Source: Pezicula radicicola
Lineage: Eukaryota > Ascomycota > Leotiomycetes > Helotiales > Dermateaceae
Length of the DNA: 64,000 nt
Assembly (NCBI GenBank): GCA_003008705.1
Contig: PDUO01000076.1
Coordinates: 22,576-86,575, forward strand
Reading direction: 5' to 3'
Shown: piece after piece, positions 1 to 12,251 of the stretch
How the letters are laid out: each line of letters opens with the position of its first letter
Numbering within the stretch: the stretch's first letter is position 1
Made by a program: the position numbers and the translations under genes
The notes under the pieces: generated by a model
What the model saw: only the letters and a program-made list of their open reading frames with translations
The model's database searches: none
Told to the model about the DNA's origin: nothing

Positions 1-1900
1 CTAGCTAATAGATAGTTTCCTTTAGCTAGAGGATTTCACTATTAGATAATATAAGTATAGTTTCCTAAGTCTTTTTCTTTAAGGAGAAGTAGATAAGTTC
101 TATCTTTATTAAATTAAATTAGATAGTATTTCTACCTTCTAGTTAATAGATTTTCTTTACTTCTCTTTTAAGAGCTTATATATTTTTCTTTATATTAGAG
201 GATAATACTATAATTAAGATATTATCTATATAAGAGATAAATTTTACTAGACTAATAAGAAAGAGGTTTCTAATATAGATAAGGAAAAGGATAGATAAGA
301 TTAGACTTCCTTATAAAATTCCTATATTAATTTCTTAGAACTCTTTAATTTAGTTATTAAAGGAGAGTCTAAAGAGTCTATTACTTATAAATAAGTATAC
401 TTATAATATAAGACTAGTAGAGAGGTATAGTTATTTAAGGGTATCTAAGAGTTTATTCTTTATTATATAATTAAAAACCCTCTTAATATCTAGAAAGAGA
501 GAAGATATAATTAATCTATATCTCTTATTTTATTTAACTTTATTAGTAAGAAGGAGAGCTATATTAATAACTAACTTCTTAAATCTTCCTCTAATCTATA
601 AGGGGTAAAGGAGGTTAGTTATCTTAACTAGGAAACTAAGTCTCTAGGCTAGTATTCTTTTATTAACCTTCCTAAGGTAGTTTAGAAGGGTAATAACTCT
701 ATATACTTTTAGTATAATATAGTCTAGTTTATCTAGCTTTTTTAAGATAGCCCTTATAACTTACTTCTAGTATCAGGGGTAATAACTATAGTATAGGAGA
801 GTAGTATAGAATAGATAGAAAGTTTAAAGGATACTTTTATAGGTCTAGAGGATAATATCCTAGATAATCCTATTTAGACCTAGTATCTTTTCTTTAATCT
901 TAGTAGAGTAAGTATTTTTTAATTCAATAATAGATAGTAAGGGCTATTCCTAACTCCTTGAGGGTTAATAATTATCCTAGGGAGGCTTATCTAACTAGAA
1001 GAGAGGAAGGAAGAGGATCTATCTTAGGGTTAAATATTTTCTATAGAAGGAGGTTTCTAATATTATATAAGACTAAATACTTAGGATCCTTTCTATCTTA
1101 CTATCCTTTATATATACTATTACTTTAAAAATACTCCTTAGATCTTCTTTTTCTAAGAACTAATTCTAGTATTTTTATTTTACCCTTTTAATCTCTAGAA
1201 AGTAAGTATTTTTAGTTTAGAGATAGTTTATTTTTAATTATAAATTAGTATTTAAGTAGTATCTTTATCTAAGAATTATTTTCTATCTTAGTTCTTTAAG
1301 TTCCTTGGACTACTATAGTTTAGCTCTAGCTCTCTAGTTTATTTTTAGGATATTAGACTCTATTACCTTAGTAATTATATAGGTAAACTTAGAGGCTATT
1401 ATATCTAAGAGAGTATTTTCTCTAGTTATAGAAAGGTTAAGGAGAGCTTTACTATCTTAGAACCTAAGGTTCTTAAATAACTAGAAGTTTAGGATTATAT
1501 AATTAATAATATTTTCCTTAAGGGAATAGGAGAACCCTTCTTAGTCTACTTTTTATATATTAAATAGATATTATTAGACTAGGTTATTAATAAGGGATAG
1601 AGAGGTTCTTTATAAATTAAAGAGTATACCTAAATAATCTAACTCTAGGTCTAGGAGAGTCTACTAGTCTTATATATAAGGAGTAAAGGAGGGGGATAAA
1701 AAGGTAAGGTCTAAGATACTTAGTCTTTCTAGGTTTAGTTAAAAGAAAGTATCTATACTAGATATATTATAGAGAGAGAGGTTATTACCCTCTATCTACT
1801 AGATAAATAGATCTACTTCTAGAGATTAGGTATTAAAGGGGTTCTACTATAGGTAATAAGTATTAAAGTCTCCTAGGAGAAGGGAGAATAGATAAAGTAG
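1..1900 (-). mobile_element. RIP-degraded Tad1-like LINE (EN and RT remnants)
   Basis: Reading the minus strand through stop codons recovers hallmarks of a non-LTR retrotransposon ORF2. At about 1880-1690 the frame gives LGDFNT, then N-P-F, V-D-L-F-I, NLSL, D-T-F-F and S-I-L-D-L-T-F. That order is typical of the apurinic-type endonuclease of Tad1/I-like elements (GDFN motif and downstream SxxDLTF). At about 490-200 the frame gives DIKRVFN (from DIKGAFD), KLLDTL, GSLILSILFLIYI (from the QGSPISP motif) and YIDNI (from YIDDI), which are reverse-transcriptase motifs A, B and C. The ~1.2-kb EN-to-RT distance fits the family. The differences are those expected from G-to-A and C-to-T changes. The 3' part (RNase H, tail) lies beyond the left edge. 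A 5' ORF1 may occupy part of 2.0-3.6 kb but was not recognised. Not functional. Confidence 0.8.
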
Positions 1901-3739
1901 TAATTAAGTAAAGAGGAGCCTCTTAAGAGTTTTCTCCTAGGATCTACCTTAGTCTTTTTTATTATAAAGATTCAAGATATATATATTATAAGGTCCTTCT
2001 CTAACCTTAAGTATTTAAAGGTCTAAGTCTTAGAGAGATAAAGATATAAGATTAACTTAAACCTATAGAGCCCTCTATATATAGGTAAGGGTTTAGAGCT
2101 AATATTAAAGGTATCTTAGGAGGATTTAGATAAAGTTTAGGTATAAGATAGATCTAATATTTTAGAAGTCTTAGTTATCTCCTTTTAGAATAAGCTATAG
2201 TTCTTAAATTAGTATAATATTTATATTTAGTTCTATTATTATTTAGAGTATACTTTTAGTAGTTACTATACTTTTATTTAGGTTTACTTAGAGGATTTTC
2301 AAGGAGTAACTAATTATAAAAGGGTATTTAAGTATACTTTTTATTTAATAGTATTATAGACTTTATATTCTTTATTATTTAAGATATAAGGGCCTTTATA
2401 ATTTATATATTTTAGGATTAAGTAAATATATTAAGCTCCCTTAGTTTTATAAATTAAGTATAAGTACTATTATATTAAGTAGTTATCTCTATAGAGTCTA
2501 TATAAGTATACTCTTCTATAGTAATTAGATAGATAACTAAAACCTTAGTATCTTTAGTATTATATACTTAGGGTAGTAGAGTATAGTTTCTCTACTTAGA
2601 TACTTATCCTAGTAATATAGAGATAGTATTAGATAACCCTTTCTACTTCTATTTCTATAGTAAAGGTAATTACTATAAAACTAATAGTTTAAGTAAGTCT
2701 CTTCTCTTGGTTAGTAAGTTAATAAGGGTTTCCTATTAGCTTAAAGTCTTTATTAAAGATAGTAATTTCCTCCTTAATTAGGGATATCCTTTCTAGTATA
2801 TTAAAGTTATAGATTAGGATTCTATAGATAACTACTTTAAACTAGGGTTTATCTAGGTAAGCTTTTATATATAGGATTAAGTAATACTATATAAAGGTCT
2901 TTTCTAGGAGGAACTTTATTAAAAAGAGAGGGGTTATAATAAGGACTATATTATTATTATAGGATTTTAAGATAAAGGCTATAACTAGGTCTTTAATCCC
3001 CTTTTCTATAAAGGTTTTATTAAGTAAGTTCTATATATAGAGAGGGCTAAAGAGGGATTATTATATTTTAGGGGATAAGGCTAGAATAAGCTTATTAAGT
3101 ACCTTCTATCTTTCCTTTAGTTTATAGATAGGTTTCTTCAAGACTATAGTCTATTCCTAGGTTTAGGGGGGTAAAGTTAGGTTAGTAGTAGTAATAGTAG
3201 TATATATAGATATAGTATTAGGTTAGGAGGGTTTAGGGTTTAGAGATATTATTATTAGTCTTAGTAGTTAGGCTCTTATAAGGTCTTAGGCTTTATTTTG
3301 AATTTATCTTATAGTATTTTCAAGATTAGCTATTTATAAGGTAATAATATTAGAGGTAGAGTAAAGGTATCCTTTCTTAGTATATTCCCTAAAGATCTCT
3401 AGGAGGTCAAGGATTTTTAACTATTCTTCTTATATATAGGTAAGGGTACTAGCCTTAATAATAAGGTCTCTAGCTTTAAGTATAGTAAGTTAGGTAGGGG
3501 ATTATTCTATAATAGTAGGGAGGTATTTAGTTTAGATAAAGATCCTTCTATTCTTAGATAAACTTCTAGAAGATATATCCTAAGTAATTCTTTTCCTAAT
3601 TTAGGATCTAAGGTAGTAGAGGGTAGTAGAAAGGGAAAAATTTTCTTAGGAAAAGGGGTTATTCTAAATAAGGTTACTTAATAAAGAGAGGATTCTTATA
3701 GGTTGGTAGTAATCTTATTATTAGAGAAGGTTTAGCTAA

Positions 3740-3965
3740 GGTAGGGTTAGCGAAGGGTACTGGCTTAGGGGAGCTTATTGGGCTCCGGGCCCTATATTTA
3801 TAAGAGGCCTTAGGGGGGAGCTAGGGAAGAATAGGCTAGAAATGCCTTGATCTATCTAGGGGGCTATTTCAAGTAGTATACCTCCTACCTTAGGGTAGGT
3901 AAGGGCTATAGATCTAGTATAGGGTAATGTATCTATTCTAGCTCTATAGAGGTTACTTATAGGTT
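3740..3965. other. less-mutated GC-richer island inside the RIP block
   Basis: This short island keeps CpG and G/C-rich words (for example GGGCTCCGGGCCC near 3780) while both sides are heavily TA-rich. It may be the leader of the LINE, an unrelated insertion, or a segment that escaped RIP. No open frame or terminal repeat was found. Confidence 0.4.
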
Positions 3966-4639
3966 ATAATTGATAAGTCCCTGTAACTAGACTCTACTAA
4001 GTATAAAGGTAGTAGTAGTTAGTCTATTTATATAACTATCTACTAGTATATTATTTTTATATAGTATATAGACTCTAGTAACTATAACTATATAATTATA
4101 CTATCTATAATAGGTATTATAATCTTATTTATATATAAAGGTATTATCCTTAAGCTTTAATATATAAGTATAGCCTTATTCCTAACTAAGGAATATACTA
4201 TTATAAAAAAGTATATCTACTTTATAACTCTCTATTTAGTCTATATTATAATAATTTCTAAATATATAAGTTCTATAAGAAGCTATCCTTAGAGAGGGTA
4301 GACTTATATTATTATATACTACTCTATTATATTAGTTATATAGCTNTATATTAGTAGTATACTTAATTAGATATTTATTATAAGAAAAACCAAATTAATA
4401 CTTTATTTAATCTATTAGTAAGATATATAAGAAACTATATTTTAAGCTAGTAGGTTATTTAAAGGAAACCTTTAGTAGTCTATAGATACTAGTATTAGAC
4501 TAGGCTATAGTTATAAATCCTTTTATAGAGGTTCTTTATTTTATTAGAGATTAAAGGAATATAAATTACTAAGTCTTATTTAAGACTAGTAGATATTTTC
4601 AAAAAAAAGTCTTTAGTTCTATATATTATTACCTCTTAC

Positions 4640-4764
4640 TTATCTATCTTATAACTCTATTCAACGCTCCTCCTACCCTATATTTATAGTGTACTTTAGG
4701 CTGTGCCTACCCTACCTACCTATCTACCCTATTTCATATATACTTATAGCCTATAACCTGATAA
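4640..4764 (+). repeat. direct repeat copy A (less mutated)
   Basis: About 120 bp matching 6158-6269 nearly throughout, including the shared string ATTTATAGTGTACTTTAGGC. Where the copies differ by substitution, this copy has C and the right copy has T (for example TTCAACG versus TTTAACG, TACCC versus TATCC, GCCTAC versus GCTTAC, ACCTG versus ATCTG). The right copy also lacks a short segment near the CCTACCTACC run. Could be terminal or subterminal repeats of an element about 1.6 kb long, or two fragments of a dispersed family. Confidence 0.75.
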
Positions 4765-5763
4765 TAATTATATTATAAAATATAACACTAAGTAAGGGGA
4801 AGGAGGAAGAAAGACTATAAGAGACAACTATAATAACGGTATTATATTCTACTAAGTTAACTCCTTATAAAGTCTAAGTTATATAATAATAAGAGTATAT
4901 TATTATTATTTTTACCTTAAGTTTATTTAAACTCTAGTATAATAATAAAAGAAGTTAAAGAGAATATAGATTATTTATTATATGAGAAGTATTAGTTATT
5001 TATTATTATACCCCCCTTAGTAATAAAGAGAGATTATTTTTACTTATATTAAATAATTAGAGTATACCTTATATTTCTTTTGAATATAGTAATATATTAA
5101 ACCTCTACCCTTTTTAAGTATAAACTAACTTTAGAAAAAAAACAATTAATTAATACTATCTTCTAAATAACTATTCTACAACTATAGGTATAAATAAGGC
5201 CTAGATTTTAGAAATGGTATATTTATAGTATTTTTACTAATACTCCCTAAGAAAAATATTAAAATAGAGTATAGAATCTATTATATTAAGGAGATATTCT
5301 TTCTTAAGGAGGGTAATAGAAAAGTCTTAGTAGAAAATACTTGAAAATATATAAATATACTATAATTCTTATTTCTCTATTACCTTTATACTAATTAGCT
5401 TTAAAAATTAATTAAATTACTCCTCTTACTTATATTTTCCTTTTTAGAGCCTTACTTTTATAGAAAAGATAATATAGATAATATAATAATAAGAAATCTA
5501 AATATCAAATTAATTTTTTTCTTCTTATATTAGCCTAAGTACTAAAAAGGGTATAGGTTTAATATATTACTACATTAGAAACTTAACTAGTATAAAATTA
5601 TATAAATTATTATAAAGAGTAAACAAAGAACTAGTATAAGACTCTAATATAAAACCCTAAGCTTATAACCTAATAAAATATAAGACTAATTATTAATTAT
5701 ATTAAGTTAGTTATCTAGAGAAAAAGAACTAAGAGAGAGAGTTCTAATATATAAAAGAGAGTA

Positions 5764-6071
5764 CGGAGGTTCCGGTCAAAAGTCGTGAGAATACAGGCTA
5801 CGAAGCCTGTAGCAGCCTGTGGCTATAGCGCCCTTCTACGAAGGTTCTTACAGGGCCTTTTCAGTGCTTAGACACTAGAAGCAGGACTCTATAGGGTACA
5901 ACAAGCGAAACCCTCCAAGTAGTTGATAGGGTACTTAACCATAGTGCTTAGTTACTAAACGAGTGAGCCCTATAGGCTACTTAAGCGGTATTTATAGGGC
6001 ACAGCTCGCTATAAGCCCTGTGCTACAGGCTTTAAAGCCTGTATTCTCACGACTTTTGACCGGAACCTCCG
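5764..6071. mobile_element. MITE-like element with long TIRs and TA duplication
   Basis: A 308-bp GC-richer element starts with CGGAGGTTCCGGTCAAAAGT and ends with its reverse complement. The first 36 bp of both ends match perfectly, and about 48 of 51 bp match when extended. It is flanked by TA on each side (5762-5763 and 6072-6073), the duplication made by Tc1/mariner/pogo (Fot1)-type transposases. Each end carries a subterminal palindrome: CAGGCT..AGCCTG at 5794-5809 and a perfect CAGGCTTTAAAGCCTG at 6026-6041. There is no transposase frame, so it is non-autonomous. It is not RIP-mutated although its surroundings are. That fits insertion after RIP, or its length falling below the duplication size RIP recognises. 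Confidence 0.88.
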
Positions 6072-6157
6072 TAACTAGAAGTTTAACGTTATATAATATA
6101 CTTCTAATAGATAACTTTAAATTTAAGTCTTTAAGTTCCTTATACTATTATCTTTAA

Positions 6158-6269
6158 TCTACCTATTATAACTCTATTTAACGCTCCTCCTATCCTATAT
6201 TTATAGTGTACTTTAGGCTGTGCTTACCCTACCTATTTTACCCTATATTTATAGCCTATAATCTGATAA
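6158..6269 (+). repeat. direct repeat copy B (C-to-T mutated)
   Basis: Partner of the repeat at 4640-4764. It marks the right edge of the AT-rich block: normal-composition DNA starts just after it. Its substitutions relative to the left copy are C-to-T, consistent with RIP having acted mainly on one strand of this copy. Confidence 0.75.
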
Positions 6270-6280
6270 GCACAAGCTCC

Positions 6281-8510
6281 AGCTATATCTCTTGTAGAAA
6301 CCATTGTTGAAATAATACTGCTAGTTGATGAGAACGAGAAGCTGTGCTTGCTGCAACAATTTAATGGGAACAGAAGACAGTGTCCACTTATACATGATCC
6401 GGGGCCACTTCGAGAGTTTGAGATAAGGAAAACGGTTCAATACTCCGCATCCCTCATGACTATGAGTATTATTATGAGTACAGTGACATCCATTTCACAA
6501 TAGGTCGTTTGCAACTAGGGTCAGAGTTGATTGGCTGGAAGAGCCTGCTGTTGTGATTGGATAGAACGAGAGGCCTTGGATGTTACGAAGCAATCGGATG
6601 GCATTTTCCGTCGGCCCTACTCCGTACCTAGCTAGAACTCTGTTCTGTGCTGAATACAGTTCATACAACCTAAAACACTCACCCGTTCAACTCTGAATGC
6701 ACTCTGTGGGACTCTGTGAGTTGATACCCCCATCGCGACAGCCGGCACTGTTCTTGCCTCCCAGGAGTCGGTCAAAAAAGGGTACCTATGTCCACTTCCA
6801 AGTCTTCTGCCTTAGGAGGCTTATTCTGGTGCAGGGTGTGATCCGTGTCGGGTGAAGTAGCTGAAATGTGATGAATAGCGTCCTGTATGTCACAGGTGCT
6901 TACGCTTGCATATCCAATGTGTCTGGACTTTCAGCACTAAACCTGTGCCATTGAGAGAGCAATGCGGTACCAACAGGTCACATCGGTGACGAAAGAGGCA
7001 CAGAAGATCTTGCAAGCAATACTCGCATGAATTCTGCAGCTCATCGATGGGCCTCACCCTTCTTCGGAACAATCTCGAGCAAACCCGTTAACAGAGGGTT
7101 ACTCAAGAGGTAGTGCAATGTTGGCTACTCCCTCTCCCGAACTAGTAACCGCATACGAATCTCCAAACGTTGATTCTTTGGCGGACACTGAGATGACTCT
7201 TGGACTCCCCACGCCGATCGCTATTACTTTTGACAGAGGTCTCTCACCTCATTCAGGCAGAAGTACTAGCCATGTTTCTCGCCTGCTACTTCGTAGCCCG
7301 CTCCTTATATCGCCGGGAGATCAACATGCTCTCTTGTATTATGATTCTACATTTGCAAATCATACTCTGGATGTATTAGGCACTTGGAAACCTCATGTCA
7401 TTCTTCTCCGGCTGGGAGGCAATGGGAGCATTGTTGTGCACCTTCTGCTCTCCGCGTCTCTCGCTGATCTGGCTATAGATATCGAGGCATTGCGAAAGTT
7501 GAGTTCTATTCTCTCCAGCCATATTGTTCTTCACAATTTATTTCCAGGCTGCAAAAATTTCTTATCACCGATGCAAGTGCCGTGTCACAGAATCCCGAAG
7601 GAGGTTTTATTCAGAGACCAAAACGTTCTTGGTCGAATGGTTCTATGGCTCTATTACAAAGATGCGCATTTAAGCTTGATAAGATGCATCACAAACACAT
7701 ACCCTTCGTTGATTTCAGGAGAGATGTATGTTATGCAGTCTATCTTCAACAGTTCAAGCGCCTTGGTAGATGTATATCTATGACCAGGGAATTCTCCTCG
7801 TTCGAATAATGTCATCCGGATGACGACAACGTCACAGCAATCGAATTCCTACACTCTAATCATATGGTATTTGAAGCTTTGAACGAGTTTGACCTCTCCT
7901 CTCCGTGTCTGAGGCGGCACGTAGAGACGATGAACCAGCAGCTCACCTTTCTCGAGATAGTAAGCATCCTATCGAGCTAGCATATGGCCAGGACTGCTTT
8001 GAGCTAATATTCGTTCAGAAATATGCATCCATTTTCAAGTTGACGCATAGCGATAACTTGATCAATATAGGATGCATCTCAATATTCCACCTTATGATCG
8101 CTCTCTACCACGCTCTTCAGATTTACCTCTTCCGACTAATAATAGCCCTGACAAGGAGCTGAGTCCATGTGCTCATGTATCAGTAAAAGAAATTCTTCAT
8201 ATTGTCGAGCGATCAAAAAGCCTAGGTCATAAAGATGATTTTTTTCTTCTTCGCAATGGCCTCTGCTCATGGCTGCAATTGAGGGCGATGTTCGCCAGCG
8301 CAACTGTGCGAGGAGTTACATGAAGGTGGGCATTTTTAAAGTTCACTTGGACCTAGTTCTTAGGACTCAGCAAAACATAGGAAAAAGGGTAGATATTAAG
8401 ACTGTACGTTATAATATACCTCGAGATAATTTAAAATATGATCTCCAGTATAAAAATCAACTGCAGAACCTTCGGTAGCTATCCCTCCTCAAGGATATCG
8501 AAGATGAATT
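6281..8510. other. gene-poor stretch with decayed open frames
   Basis: Normal-composition DNA without a recognisable intact gene. The longest frame is 7118-7783 on the plus strand (221 codons, no known motif). A second plus frame overlaps its 3' end at 7582-7809 and looks more protein-like near its end (RDVCYAVYLQQF). The two together suggest a frameshifted relic of a coding sequence, which could not be assigned. Nothing else of note was seen. Confidence 0.4.
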
Positions 8511-8513
8511 ACA

Positions 8514-9951
8514 CTAAGAACTCCCAGATAGAATGTTCTCCTTTTCAAACTCCTCCCAGGCATCTCTCGCAACCTCCTCACTTTCAAGCACACGCCAACC
8601 AGCAAGTGCCATCCCCTTTGCAGCAACAATGGTAAGCCGATACGTCTCTTCTGTACCTGCGTAGGCTGTGAAGCCCGGTGTATGGTTGTCCGACCCTGAT
8701 GTGACCGGAAGGAATACCATACATGGCATGGAAACCAGGACAAGCATACGTTACATTTCCTGGAGACATATATCTGTTAATAGAGCTCACTCTGTACAAG
8801 TTTGGAGGACAAACCGATGTCGGTGGCGGCGCCAATGCTTTCAGAGACATCAAAAGTCACACTTGCGCCAAGGTTGTCCATGGCGTCAGCGTAAAGCTTG
8901 CAGAGGACTGGATTAGGCCGCAGTTCAACATAGCCGGCTGAACTGAGTGGTAGGTAAGTAATCTATCCGCTTGCAAGTCTCTGACATGGAGATCTACTCA
9001 TGATAATGGATCTTGCATTCTGTGGCAAGTCTAGCAGCGTCGAAGCAATTTAAACCTCGCTGTTTGAGGGCCAGAACTTCTTGATGTGTCCTGCTACGTA
9101 TACCATACCCCAGAGCCGTGTCGGCGGGTATGATTTCTGAGGCATTGCCACCTTTTGTACTGATTCCGTGGATTCTGTCGTAGGGCCTAATTTGTTGGTG
9201 CAGCATGCTCACTGCGGTGTATCCCAATACCACGGCATCTAAAGCTTTTTTTCCCTTCGTAGGGCGCCAACCCCGCATGTGCAGGTTTGCCAGTGAAGTC
9301 AACGAGAGGCCGGCTCATGGCGGTTGTTTTGACGCACGCTGAGCCTGATTTAGTTGGATCTTTGTGAGGTGGTCCCGGGTGAGGCATCATGGATGCGTCG
9401 ACGTCCTTGTAAACTCTTTTTTCAAGTAAAAGGAGCCCACCACCGCCTCACTCTTCGGCAGGGGTGCCCAACAGTCTGACACGTCCGGGAATATTAACTC
9501 GTTTGAGGGCAGGTACTACACCTAGAAATGCAGCGATCGAAGAAGTCGCAATTTGATTGTGACCACAGGCATGGCCACCAATTCCTGGCAATGCATCGTA
9601 TTCGGCATTGAAAACCACGAGACAGCCTCCAACACTGTACTCAACTTCAAATAAGGTCTGTAGACCGTAGGCATGTCGTTTGTCGGAAATGTCGCGGTGC
9701 TCGAGGAATTGTGCAATATTATCATGTGCTTGGTGTTCTTCGAAGCATAGTCCGGGTTTGGAACGAATCTAGTTTCTGCGTCAGACAAATATTTTCATCG
9801 AATCACAATTATCAACCTTGAGACTTATTTCTCGGAGGCCTCTATTTTCACTGTCAATAGCAGTGTAAATAATGTCAGATACTCGGGGTTCTGCAGGTAA
9901 CGAGTGCCTTCCCATGCTTATAACGGCTTCCTCAGTGGCCACTTGTTTCAT
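8514..9951 (-). pseudogene. M20-family amidohydrolase (PM20D2/ACY1L2-like), broken
   Basis: The minus strand encodes a recognisable M20 metallo-amidohydrolase starting at ATG 9951 (MKQVATEEAV). After an apparent ~50-nt intron come FEEHQAHDNIAQFLEH, FNAEYDALPGIGGHACGHN (zinc-site region) and RLLGTPAEE. Then follow GKPAHAGLAPYEGKKALDA, a second intron, VELRPNPVLC, a third intron, GNVTYACPGFHAMYGIP and HTPGFTAYAGTEETYRLTI to a stop at 8514. Lesions: an in-frame TGA directly after GTPAEE (around 9450); a frameshift in a run of seven A on the coding strand (around 9245-9251); and a one-base shift between IPS and NHTPGF (around 8700). The exon plan and splice sites are otherwise intact, so decay is recent. 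Family members hydrolyse N-acyl or dipeptide amides. It diverges from the GH3 gene across ~480 bp. The homopolymer shift alone could be an assembly error, but the other lesions argue for a real pseudogene. Confidence 0.85.
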
Positions 9952-10433
9952 TGTATCCTACTTAGAAATTTGCTGATCTGAACTGCAAGAAGCGGCAAAT
10001 GTAAAGCGGACAAAATAAAAGAGTGAGGTTGGAAGAAATATGTCATACAAAGGCTATAAGTAGCTGGAAATAACGATAGTGCTGTTTGACGCCTCCGAGG
10101 ACAGCATTACCTGGTCGTTCAAGTGGAAAAGCTGCGGCAAGTCTCCTCCTGCCCAAGAATGGAGGATCTCTTAAGTTTCAATGGCCCGTCTAATCGCGTC
10201 CCCCGACCTCCGGAATACTGGTTCTCATCCTTGGACCCATTACCTCTACCACGCCAGCACATTCTGGATATCCATCCCACTTACCAAAATCATTTGCTGT
10301 GATTGGATAATTTAGCCGGGCACCATAACTTGGACTCGTGATATTGTATCCCCTTTGATTATCTAGTGATTACATATTTTGCTGGAAAAAAGTTTTATGC
10401 TCTTGGCGTAGGTTAAATCAGTATCATTTTAAG

Positions 10434-12251
10434 ATGACGGCAATGCGTGGTTCGGCAATATTGCCGTACCAAGATGCTTCCCTTCCTATCAACCAAAGGG
10501 TTGAAGACCTCCTTTCTCGTATGACTCTCGCTGAAAAGTCAGGACAGTTGTTCCATAACATGATTTCAATGGGTGAGAAAGGAGCACTATCTCCAGGAAA
10601 TCCATCGTTTGGAATTCCTAGCACAGAGGAGCTCGTCCAGTCGAAATTGATGACCCATTTCAATCTGGTGGGGGCCATCAAGGATGCACGAGCCGCCGCA
10701 GAATGGCATAATCGCCTTCAGCAACTAGCTCTCACTACTCGGCTTGGTATCCCTATCACGCTCTCGACAGATCCGAGGAATCATTTTCAAGAGAATGTTG
10801 GAACCAGTTTCAGGGCAGGTGTGTTCTCTCAGTGGCCCGAGTCCCTTGGATTCGCAGCTCTCCGCTCAAAAGAGCTTCTCCGCCGCTATGCAGACATTTC
10901 AAGGCAGGAATATCTCGCAGTTGGCCTTCGCTGTGCCCTGCATCCGCAAGTTGATCTTGCAACTGAACCGCGCTGGGCCCGCATCAATGCCACATTCGGC
11001 GAGGATGCCGACTTATCCTCCGAGCTCGTCCAAGCCTATATTCATGGTTTTCAAGGCAACCAGCTTGGAAATGAATCAGTCTCAACAATAACAAAACACT
11101 TTCCTGGTGCCGGCCCTCAAATGAATGGAGAAGATGCTCATTTCGCTTATGGCCGTGAGCAAGTTTACCCAGGCAATAATTTTGAGTACCACGTCAAACC
11201 ATTCATTGCAGCTATTGAAGCTGGCACCTCGCAAATGATGCCATACTACGGCATGCCCGTCGGAACTAAGTACGAAGAAGTTGGCTTTGCCTTCAACAGA
11301 GGCATCATACAAGGCATACTACGCGACAAGCTTGGATTCAAAGGGATTATCTGCACAGATTGGGGCTTGATCACCGATGCAGTAATTCTAGGCCAAGACT
11401 TGCCTGCTCGTGCGTGGGGTTGTGAACACCTCTCTGAAGTCGAACGCGCCAAAAAGATCCTTGATGCAGGTTGCGACCAGTTCGGTGGTGAGAGCCGTCC
11501 TGAACTAGTGATACAACTTGTTGAATCAGGCCAAATTCCTGAATCTCGCATTGACGAAAGTGTCCGTCGCTTAATTCGAGAAAAATTTCAGTTGGGCTTG
11601 TTCGACAATCCTTTTGTTGATATCGAAGCGGCAACAAAAATTGTGGGTAAAGACTCATTCTGTGCTGAAGGAATGGATGCCCAATGCCACTCCTTCACTC
11701 TTCTTAAGAATGATAACGGCATTCTGCCAATAAAATTGTCTGGCGAACCCCTCAAACTTTACCTCGAGGGTTTGTCACCAGATCTTTTGAATACTCACCT
11801 ATCCAAGCCAGATATTACAATTGTTTCCGACCTAGATGACGCCAATCTTGCTATCCTTCGCCTTAAATGCCCCTACGAGCCCAGACCCGGCGGCTTCGAA
11901 GCAAAATTCCACACTGGCTCACTTGCCTATTCTCAATCCGAGCTGTCACGTCTCCAATCCATTTTCTCCTCGTGTCCGACCATCGTCGATATATATCTCG
12001 ATCGACCAGCCGTCATCCCGGAAATTGCAGAGCAATGTACTGCACTGCTTGTCAATTACGGTGCTGACGCACGCGCATTTATCGATGTTGTGTTCGGAAA
12101 GGCAAATCCAGAAGGCAAACTCCCCTTTGACCTACCTAGATCGATGGATGCAGTTAAGGAGAGCAGGAGTGATGTGCCATATGATACCGAAAATCCTGTA
12201 TTCAAATTCGGTGATGGTATGCGATATGCTGGAGCGGCTGACCTTATATAA
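10434..12251 (+). CDS. glycoside hydrolase family 3 protein (beta-glycosidase-like)
   Basis: A single uninterrupted 605-codon frame. It reads as a GH3 enzyme: an N-terminal barrel domain with VEDLLSRMTLAEKSGQLFHN near residues 22-41, the EPRWARINATFGED segment, KHFPGAG, and GFKGIICTDWGL holding the expected catalytic nucleophile Asp309. A C-terminal alpha/beta-sandwich domain follows (TLLKNDNGILPI, then NPEGKLPFDLPRS). GH3 members remove beta-linked glucose or xylose from oligosaccharides. The exact substrate cannot be told. No clear secretion signal is seen, so it may be intracellular. It has no intron, unlike most genes here, and its architecture resembles bacterial-type GH3 proteins; horizontal origin is possible but unproven. 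It is intact although both neighbours (M20 and SDR) are broken. Confidence 0.9.
   Translation: MTAMRGSAILPYQDASLPINQRVEDLLSRMTLAEKSGQLFHNMISMGEKGALSPGNPSFGIPSTEELVQSKLMTHFNLVGAIKDARAAAEWHNRLQQLALTTRLGIPITLSTDPRNHFQENVGTSFRAGVFSQWPESLGFAALRSKELLRRYADISRQEYLAVGLRCALHPQVDLATEPRWARINATFGEDADLSSELVQAYIHGFQGNQLGNESVSTITKHFPGAGPQMNGEDAHFAYGREQVYPGNNFEYHVKPFIAAIEAGTSQMMPYYGMPVGTKYEEVGFAFNRGIIQGILRDKLGFKGIICTDWGLITDAVILGQDLPARAWGCEHLSEVERAKKILDAGCDQFGGESRPELVIQLVESGQIPESRIDESVRRLIREKFQLGLFDNPFVDIEAATKIVGKDSFCAEGMDAQCHSFTLLKNDNGILPIKLSGEPLKLYLEGLSPDLLNTHLSKPDITIVSDLDDANLAILRLKCPYEPRPGGFEAKFHTGSLAYSQSELSRLQSIFSSCPTIVDIYLDRPAVIPEIAEQCTALLVNYGADARAFIDVVFGKANPEGKLPFDLPRSMDAVKESRSDVPYDTENPVFKFGDGMRYAGAADLI

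Larger units (their letters stand above)
1..6280. repeat. AT-rich RIP-degraded repeat block
   Basis: The whole stretch is dominated by TA, TAG and TAA words, has almost no CpG, and carries no open frame above 60 codons except inside the small GC-richer insert near 5.8-6.0 kb. This is the usual look of DNA hit by repeat-induced point mutation in filamentous ascomycetes (C-to-T on both strands). Composition changes abruptly near 6,280 to ordinary gene-type DNA. Remnants of a LINE, a direct-repeat pair and a MITE are listed separately. A single ambiguous base is at 4346. The identity of the stretch between about 2.0 and 4.6 kb could not be read with confidence. Confidence 0.9.
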